A stretch of 23,664 nucleotides of DNA from assembly GCA_900617975.1 (NCBI GenBank), contig UZAE01000428.1, positions 1 to 23,664 of the forward strand, written 5' to 3'. The stretch comes from Rodentolepis nana. Lineage: Eukaryota; Platyhelminthes; Cestoda; Cyclophyllidea; Hymenolepididae. The translations under genes were made by a program, and so were the position numbers. Positions 19,301 to 23,664 of this stretch are shown in pieces; the stretch's first letter is position 1; each line of letters begins with the position of its first letter. The notes under the pieces are model-generated. The model searched no databases, had not been told where the DNA came from, and saw only the letters and a list, made by a program, of their open reading frames with translations.

Positions 19301-20558
19301 ACGTTGTATTGCTATTGATGAATCATCTTAACATAAAAACATATAGTTTAACTTAAAAACTCCGAGATTTAACTAGTATATAATTGTTCAATTTCATAAT
19401 AAGAATTTAGCATCAATAAGTAAACTTGCATTATTCAGTCTAACTCCCTGATAACAAAAATAAAAAATCAAAGATAGGAATGAAGTCGAAATGCGGTTCC
19501 CCTATTTTCCACTGAATGTAAACTAGTCTATGCAACACGAAAGCGTTCCTCTCCAATGCCGAAGTCACACCAGGGGCTTATGAAGAATGGCGTCGACATT
19601 GCCATAGACAACAGATGTAAGTCAACATCTGACGTCCGAAAACGAAGACAACACCATTAGGAACACAGACGATGGATATCTACAAAGATGTCAGTCACAA
19701 CCGTGGCCGGAAAGAAATCGTAGAAATCAATGAGTTGAAACTGAATCTTTCGCATTAAATTTAATATAATGTATTCAGATAGGTATATCTGTTAATATTT
19801 CTGGTGTAACTCGAGTCCTTGTTAAACCAATTAATACTCTATTCTTCATTACACAATTTCGTTAAATAATAATAAATAATTCTAGGCATGCAAGCACCCT
19901 TACCCTCAAGGCCTTTACCCCGTCTTCAATCGCCTCATCATAGAGCTTTAGATGGTGAAGATACCGGCACCGCATCCCAAGAGCCCCTGATAATTGCTCA
20001 GGCGAAGCGGCATAAAAGACGGACTTTGTTAAGGCTTTTAGGGTTGCCTCCTTATTCCTTTCTCTTAATCCCAATTTCCCATACGAGAGGTATCGTTTTG
20101 ATATTCCATCCGATTTTCCATTGATTTGAAGAATTTCCTCGCTACTTGTTGCCAGCCCAAGTTTTTCAGCTCCTCGGAAATGCTCTAAAAGGAGAATTTG
20201 GAAATATGGAATTGATTGTACAAAAACTAAGCACATACGTCCTGCTATTGATTCAAGTTCTCTTAATAAAAAACAAACGCGCTCAAAAGAGGTTTTGGTC
20301 TGAAAGAATGCTGTTTTCCCCTTTACACCAACTTTATTCCAAACTTTGGCGACAATATATTTGTATTCCTTAATGATAGGCAGGTGGTCCGCCGATTCAA
20401 GATAATCCGTAAATTGTTGGATCAATTGTGTTGTATTCTCACTCTAAAATGATTAAAACGCAAAATGCTTGAGAATCATTGCCTTAACTGTTATTTCCAA
20501 ACTGGATAGGAATTAAAATTAAAGCAAACTATACCTCGGTGGGCGTAAAAGACGTCAT
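15592..20558 (-). CDS. SMYD4: SMYD4-type TPR/MYND/SET-domain protein (predicted lysine methyltransferase family)
   Basis: Seven exons on the minus strand: 20558-20535, 20443-19904, 18704-18260, 17686-17568, 17482-17276, 17204-17025, 16392-15592. All are GT-AG, phases match, giving 771 residues and TGA (human SMYD4 is 804). Order of parts: TPR-like helices at about 110-250, a Ser-rich linker near 280, the first SET half ending TLVSTRDVSAG/DILMVEKPW, a MYND zinc finger at 358-405 (C358, C361, C371, C374, C380, C384, H401, C405), then the second SET half with NHSCYPN at 586-592 and an LLTY tyrosine at 621. Post-SET cysteines follow at 645-650, with a CxxC pair set at 667-684. SET proteins use S-adenosylmethionine to methylate lysines; SMYD4's own substrates are poorly defined, so activity is inferred. 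An in-frame TGA 15 nt upstream makes ATG 20558 the first Met. The C-terminal tail is about 80-90 residues shorter than in human. Confidence 0.93.
16453..16468. repeat. (TC)8 repeat in SMYD4 intron 6
   Basis: Eight TC units; a GA run in the SMYD4 transcript, about 60 nt before the exon 7 acceptor. Confidence 0.9.
17025..17204 (-). CDS. SMYD4: SMYD4 exon 6 (residues 446-505)
   Basis: Acceptor TTCCTTCAG|GGTGG after a 71-nt intron, donor CTCCAT|GTAAGG, phase 0. Encodes FDPSDYSSIAFLTTALDHR and NAVLLTYCLH, matching the family's region between MYND and the SET core. The same frame opened by the upstream exon would not give this text, so the 71-nt intron is real. Confidence 0.85.
17276..17482 (-). 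CDS. SMYD4: SMYD4 exon 5, second half of MYND (residues 377-445)
   Basis: Acceptor ATTCATAG|GTGGGC, donor TATGAA|GTACCA, phase 0. Supplies FCSEEC and HIYDC, the last four MYND ligands, then the helical segment that follows MYND in SMYD proteins. The upstream intron is only 85 nt and contains (TGAA)4 at 17486-17501. Confidence 0.9.
17568..17686 (-). CDS. SMYD4: SMYD4 exon 4, SET strand and first half of MYND (residues 337-376)
   Basis: Acceptor TTAATTTAG|GCGAT completes the split Gly. Encodes DILMVEKPWVMSLW (the family's G-E-x-L-x-x-E-x-P-x motif) and KYCYFCCRRC with PCSGCPH, giving the first four zinc ligands. Donor CCACAC|GTATGT, phase 0. Only 119 nt long; the longest open frame over it is in the wrong frame. 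Confidence 0.9.
18260..18704 (-). CDS. SMYD4: SMYD4 exon 3, TPR end, Ser-rich linker, SET start (residues 189-337)
   Basis: Acceptor CTTTCTAG|TTACC, donor CCGCAG|GTAATT, phase 0 to 1. Continues the TPR helices (KVHLSLASCYHRKKMPFESL), crosses a basic linker with nine consecutive Ser, and reaches GWTLVSTRDVSAG, the opening strand of the SET domain. The open frame runs 37 codons past the donor into the intron. Confidence 0.88.
18375..18395 (-). repeat. SMYD4: (AGC)7 coding repeat, poly-Ser in SMYD4
   Basis: Seven AGC codons on the minus strand, inside a run of nine Ser in exon 3. It falls in the linker between the TPR region and the SET start, where length is free to vary. Confidence 0.9.
18896..19181 (+). 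mobile_element. SINE-like element, copy D, in SMYD4 intron 2
   Basis: Begins GGGGTGGCGATAGACTTATC and ends at the GCCATCTGATA motif, without the AAAT tail. It is antisense to SMYD4. The donor-like motif on its antisense strand is destroyed (GTAAGT to ATAAGT). It is followed directly by an inverted repeat at 19179-19207. Confidence 0.85.
19179..19207. repeat. Inverted repeat at the 3' end of copy D
   Basis: ATACGTGT and ACACGTAT arms flank CAGTACTG, itself a palindrome. It replaces the usual AAAT tail of the element. Confidence 0.7.
19904..20443 (-). CDS. SMYD4: SMYD4 exon 2, N-terminal TPR-like region (residues 9-188)
   Basis: Acceptor CATTTTAG|AGTGAG, donor TTGAGG|GTAAGG, phase 0. Ends with a TPR pair typical of SMYD4: LRERNKEATLKALTKSVFYA, a counterpart of the Ala-rich helix (QLSGALGMRCRYLHHL), then YDEAIEDGVKALR. 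The first 100 residues are less conserved. Confidence 0.85.
20535..20558 (-). CDS. SMYD4: SMYD4 exon 1 (residues 1-8)
   Basis: Short first coding exon MTSFTPTE, with a TGA in frame 15 nt before the ATG. Donor GAG|GTATAG, phase 0, joining across a 91-nt intron to exon 2. Because exon 2 lacks an ATG near its start, this exon is the best start, though it carries no domain to confirm it. Confidence 0.7.
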
Positions 20559-21167
20559 TGGAAGATAAAATCAAGGCTTGCGTCTGTCCAGGAAATGGAG
20601 TTCAGTCGATTTGTTGAATGAAGCTCATTCAAAATGAACACCAGTCACATTTTGCAATTTATATAACCTCAAATATTTAAAAAAATTCGTTGATTTTGAA
20701 TCTTTATAATCTGGAACGCAGTTCCGTTACAAAATATTAGCATGTGGGACTCTGCATCAATGTTCAAATAGAAATCCTGCTATAGAACATTACTCACAAA
20801 TAAACGTTTCTGTGATACGTCTCTTTCTGGAGACTCAGTAATTAGGAGAATCTACCCAAAAGGTTCCTGAGACTTAGGTCAGGCTTTACTAGCGTAGCAA
20901 TCCGCTACAAGCATGATTAACCTCGTATCTCGGATTTTCGGTTGTTATTTAGCGAGAGTTCATAGTCATTTCATTTAGATCTGATCAAATTTTTCGCTCC
21001 ATGGCGTGTGAGGAGATGGGTTAAAGGATATATCCAGAAATCTCACACTCAAACTTTCACATAGCTTTCTGATTTGCTACGGATTTGATTCATTTCCAAT
21101 GCCAAGTGATAAGGTCTTGACGCTTTTGATCAAGAAGGTGCGGACTAAAGTGAATAACATTTTCCTA
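20559..21167. other. Region upstream of SMYD4, presumed promoter
   Basis: No recognisable gene. The SMYD4 promoter and 5' UTR should be here; CTTCATTCAACAAATCG and TTCCTGGACAG precede the ATG on the minus strand, the latter resembling an acceptor, so an upstream non-coding exon or leader is possible but unproven. Confidence 0.4.
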
Positions 21168-21181
21168 AGATAATTTAAAAT
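21168..21181 (+). repeat. Target-site duplication of copy E, left
   Basis: AGATAATTTAAAAT, identical to the 14 bp at 21504-21517. The last T could also belong to the element's tail. Confidence 0.9.
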
Positions 21182-21503
21182 TTATTTATTTCAAATGGCA
21201 GGCATTTTGACAGCTATCATTAGCCCTTTAGTTGACTTCGGGCTTCACAGAGGGAAGAGTCATCAAAGTAGCAGAAAGTCGAGGAAGGGGAGCAGAAGAG
21301 CGATTCACAATGTAAAAGAGGCAGACAGACACAAAGGTAGAGAAAAAGGCAAGATGGGTGTTGTTGAAGGGGTTGAATATGAAATGCAGTGGGGTCTTAG
21401 TAGGTTGAAGTCAGAAGTCAGCTGCCGATTAATTGACTTTTTTGCCGTATGAGTATACGTTGCCCAGGGTGCACCACGTGGAGGTAAGTCTATCGCACAC
21501 CCC
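21181..21503 (-). mobile_element. SINE-like element, copy E, full length with TSD
   Basis: The type copy. On the minus strand it starts GGGGTGTGCGATAGACTTAC at 21503 and ends with an AAATAAATAAA tail at 21181, flanked by 14-bp direct repeats. This fixes the family's length at about 323 bp and shows insertion by target-primed retroposition. The antisense strand (plus, 21484-21489) keeps GTAAGT. Frames such as IDLPPRGAPWATYTHTAKKS are open here and in copy B but broken elsewhere, so not coding. Confidence 0.93.
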
Positions 21504-21517
21504 AGATAATTTAAAAT
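21504..21517 (+). repeat. Target-site duplication of copy E, right
   Basis: AGATAATTTAAAAT, second copy of the 14-bp duplication, directly abutting the element's 5' GGGG. Confidence 0.9.
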
Positions 21518-22224
21518 AAATTCTGGGATTTTGTCTGACACAAATACAGTTAGGATAAATAATTATGGATATCGGAAGATGCACACTCCGATGGCAGGCA
21601 ATCTCTCCAATTGGGACCAAAGAACAGGTCGTGGAATCAGTGATTTGGGGAATACATCAAGTTGTGTGGAGCAATAATTAAATCTGTTAATTCAATTTTT
21701 AAGAAGGCATGATTGAATGCGAGGTTTTCATAAGAGCATTTCCAGATCATCTTCCCTTTACCATAGACAGGCGTTCATTACACATTATTTAATAGGTTTG
21801 AGAGTTATACTTAGTCGGAAGTGATGAAGCCAACCTGGTTCATTTTCAACGCTTCAAACACATGTCTATTTTTATGCGGTCTTTATTAAATCAAATAGTC
21901 TCTGTGGTAAGGCATTCCTGTTTCACATAACTATATTAAGTTAATGTGATAAATTTTTTTGTAATAACTTGCATTAGAGTTGAGAAAATTTTACATGGGC
22001 AATGAATTTACAAGAGGCGTGAAAGTTGGAAGATTAGTACATTTAGATCGTAAATTGCTTTCCCACAGGAATTTAAGGAAATTTCTAACTCAAAACTTCT
22101 CATTCCAAAGCCATGGAAAATCTGTTCTCCTTTTAGGAGGTGGGTTACCACTATTCACTGATTATTTTTAGAAAATTATTAAAGAAATATAAATCCTTGG
22201 TATAATATCTGTTTCAAAAGCGAA
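21518..22224. other. Non-coding stretch between copies E and F
   Basis: AT-rich. Open frames of about 60 codons are present but none looks like a protein family. Nothing recognised. Confidence 0.5.
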
Positions 22225-22650
22225 GCGTGATAGATTAACTTCTACGTGGAGCACTCTGGGCAGCCTGTGCTCATGCAACAAAATGTCCATAAGCCGGCAG
22301 TAGACTTCTAACTTCAAGCTACCATGACCCAACTGTATGACATATTCCACCACTTTCACAGTACTCACCCTACCTTTTCCCTACCTTTGTGTCTGCCTGT
22401 CTCTTTTACATCTGTGAATCACTCTTCTGTTCACCCTCTCGAATTTTTGTAACTTTGATGTTCCTCTTCCTTTCTGTATGTATGACTTTTTGCCACTTTG
22501 GTGTTCCTCATCCTTTCTGTGAAGGATTTTTGCCACTTTGATGTTCATCTTCCTTTCTGTGAAGCATTTTTGTAACTTTGATGTTCCTCGCCTCTGTGAT
22601 GCCCCAAGTCAACTAAAGGGCTAGTGATAACTATCGTAAAGATTTAAATT
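22225..22650 (+). mobile_element. SINE-like element, copy F, internally expanded
   Basis: Diverged copy starting near GCGTGATAGATTAACTTCTA and ending GGGCTAGTGATAACTATCGT. Longer than the others because the segment with CTTTGATGTTCC is repeated four times. The donor-like motif is lost. Confidence 0.8.
22444..22600 (+). repeat. Four tandem units of about 40 bp inside copy F
   Basis: Units start at 22444, 22487, 22527 and 22567, each beginning with a T run, then GTAACTTTGATGTTCCTC or a close variant and CTTTCTGTG. The other copies have this segment once. Confidence 0.85.
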
Positions 22651-22958
22651 TGTATTAAATTAACAAATTTCTATTTCTCAACACTATATTGCATCACTAA
22701 ACCATAGGAGACTTAAATTTTGGGCTTAGGGTTTTTCGGAAAAGCAATTGAGGTGACGGCTTTGATACAGCTTAATCGCGTTATCTTGAAAAATGCTAAG
22801 AAGATAGTCAAGCAATGTTCCTGTAGAGAATTCTCTCAGAGCGATGGAGGTGATCTTTATGGCAATCATTTAAAAGGCATATTCTTATGAAGTCGAGATA
22901 TCGCCAATATGTCTCCTATTACTTTAGCTTATTTCAATGATTAATATTCTCCATAACA

Positions 22959-23228
22959 GGGGTGTGCGATAGACTTACCGCCACTTGGTGCACCCTGGGC
23001 AACGTATGCTCATATTTCTCACTTCAAACTTCCATGGCCGACTACTTGTCATATTCGACCCTTTCACAGTACTCATCTTACCTTTTTCTCTACCCTTGTG
23101 TCTGTCTGCCTCTTTTACATCTGTGAATCGCTCTTCTTTTCCCCCCTCTCGACTTTTGTCACTTTGATGTTCCACCTCCTCTCTGTGAAGCCTGAAATCA
23201 ACTAAATGGCTAATGAAATAAATAAAAA
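22959..23228 (+). mobile_element. SINE-like element, copy G
   Basis: Begins GGGGTGTGCGATAGACTTAC, identical to copy E at this end. It lacks about 30 nt around the internal A-run (near 23015) and most of the segment between TAATGA and the AAAT tail. Antisense GTAAGT is kept at 22978-22973. Confidence 0.85.
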
Positions 23229-23612
23229 TTTTCACAACAACTACAGTTAGTGGTATTTATTAAATTTGGAAGGATTTAATTTCGACGATATTTTTGCTTT
23301 GCTTCTTGATTAGTTCCATGTTTTAAAACCAACACTATTCAAGTTTCATATTTTACACCATTTCCGTTCTGCCTATGGTCCAATATTTTGCTAAGTACAA
23401 TCAAATTGTAGTATGGCATTCGTTCGCCTCCCTTTTAATACAAGCTTTCAAACACCTTCACTTTTAATTTTCATTAACCTTTATCGTTTAAACTTCAATC
23501 TAATCTAATATGAAGGATAGGTTGGGAAAAATTTCGATAATCTTCAGAGGTACGCAGAGAAGGCCACCATTGACGTTAGTTTTATTAACGCATCCTATAA
23601 ATTTGAAAGGGA
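23229..23612. other. Non-coding stretch between copies G and H
   Basis: AT-rich, no long open frame and no recognised feature. Confidence 0.5.
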
Positions 23613-23664
23613 GGGTGCGTGATAGACTTACCTTCACGTGGTGCACCCTGGGCAGCATATACTC
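23613..23664 (+). mobile_element. SINE-like element, copy H, cut by window end
   Basis: The first 52 nt of the element (GGGTGCGTGATAGACTTACC, then CACGTGGTGCACCCTGGGC) before the window stops. Antisense GTAAGT is kept at 23631-23626. Confidence 0.85.

Noticed and set aside
21420..21503. Spliced-leader RNA gene on the antisense strand of the element (donor GTAAGT after a leader-like stretch)
   Set aside because: No recognisable leader and no Sm site placed as in SL RNAs, and the TSD and tail orientation show the other strand is the sense strand.
21181..21503. MITE or other DNA transposon
   Set aside because: The ends are not inverted repeats, the TSD is 14 bp, and there is an AAAT tail, all of which fit a retroposon instead.
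21305..21541. Minus-strand frame reading IDLPPRGAPWATYTHTAKKS, also at 12507-12773
   Set aside because: It lies within the SINE-like element. The same frame is broken by stops or shifts in copies A, C, D, F and G, so it is not a conserved protein.
1..23664. CRISPR array, prokaryotic operons or viral genes
   Set aside because: No spaced short repeats with unique spacers, no ribosome-binding-site-led gene runs and no recognisable viral proteins. All the evidence is eukaryotic.

Overview
This window is nuclear DNA from an animal. It is AT-rich, its genes are split by spliceosomal introns of 71 to about 1200 bp with GT-AG borders, it has microsatellites, and it carries many copies of a short interspersed repeat. 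The two recognisable genes are conserved in animals generally, so they do not fix the phylum. A flatworm or another lophotrochozoan would fit the repeat load and intron style, but that is a weak inference.

Both recognisable genes lie on the minus strand. (1) TFIP11, the G-patch spliceosome-disassembly factor, runs from its start codon at 9854 leftwards to 3346. Eight joined exons in this window give 637 residues. The C-terminal part, about 270 residues in the human protein, is not found and probably lies left of position 1. (2) SMYD4, a TPR-MYND-SET protein, is present from its start codon at 20558 to a stop at 15592. Its seven exons join without a frame break into 771 residues. I placed every junction by GT/AG borders, matched phase and family resemblance.

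Layout: 1-3345 holds an AT microsatellite, a second AT repeat and repeat copy A, probably all inside the next TFIP11 intron. 3346-9854 is TFIP11, with AT and long G runs in its introns but no copies of the interspersed repeat. 9855-15591 is a gene-poor gap with copies B and C, a tRNA-Asp-like sequence next to B, and two weak unidentified open frames. 15592-20558 is SMYD4, with copy D in intron 2. 20559-23664 has no recognisable gene and carries copies E, F, G and H.

The most notable finding is the interspersed repeat itself. Eight copies share the same 5' end (GGGGTGTGYGATAGACTTAC) and a 3' end rich in AAAT units. Copy E is flanked by a 14-bp target-site duplication, which fixes both ends and marks it as a non-autonomous retroposon (SINE-like, about 300-325 bp). 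It has no obvious tRNA head. Its antisense strand carries a consensus 5' splice donor near the element's 5' end, and six of the eight copies lie antisense to the two genes. Nothing else in the window looks like a new enzymatic or defence system.
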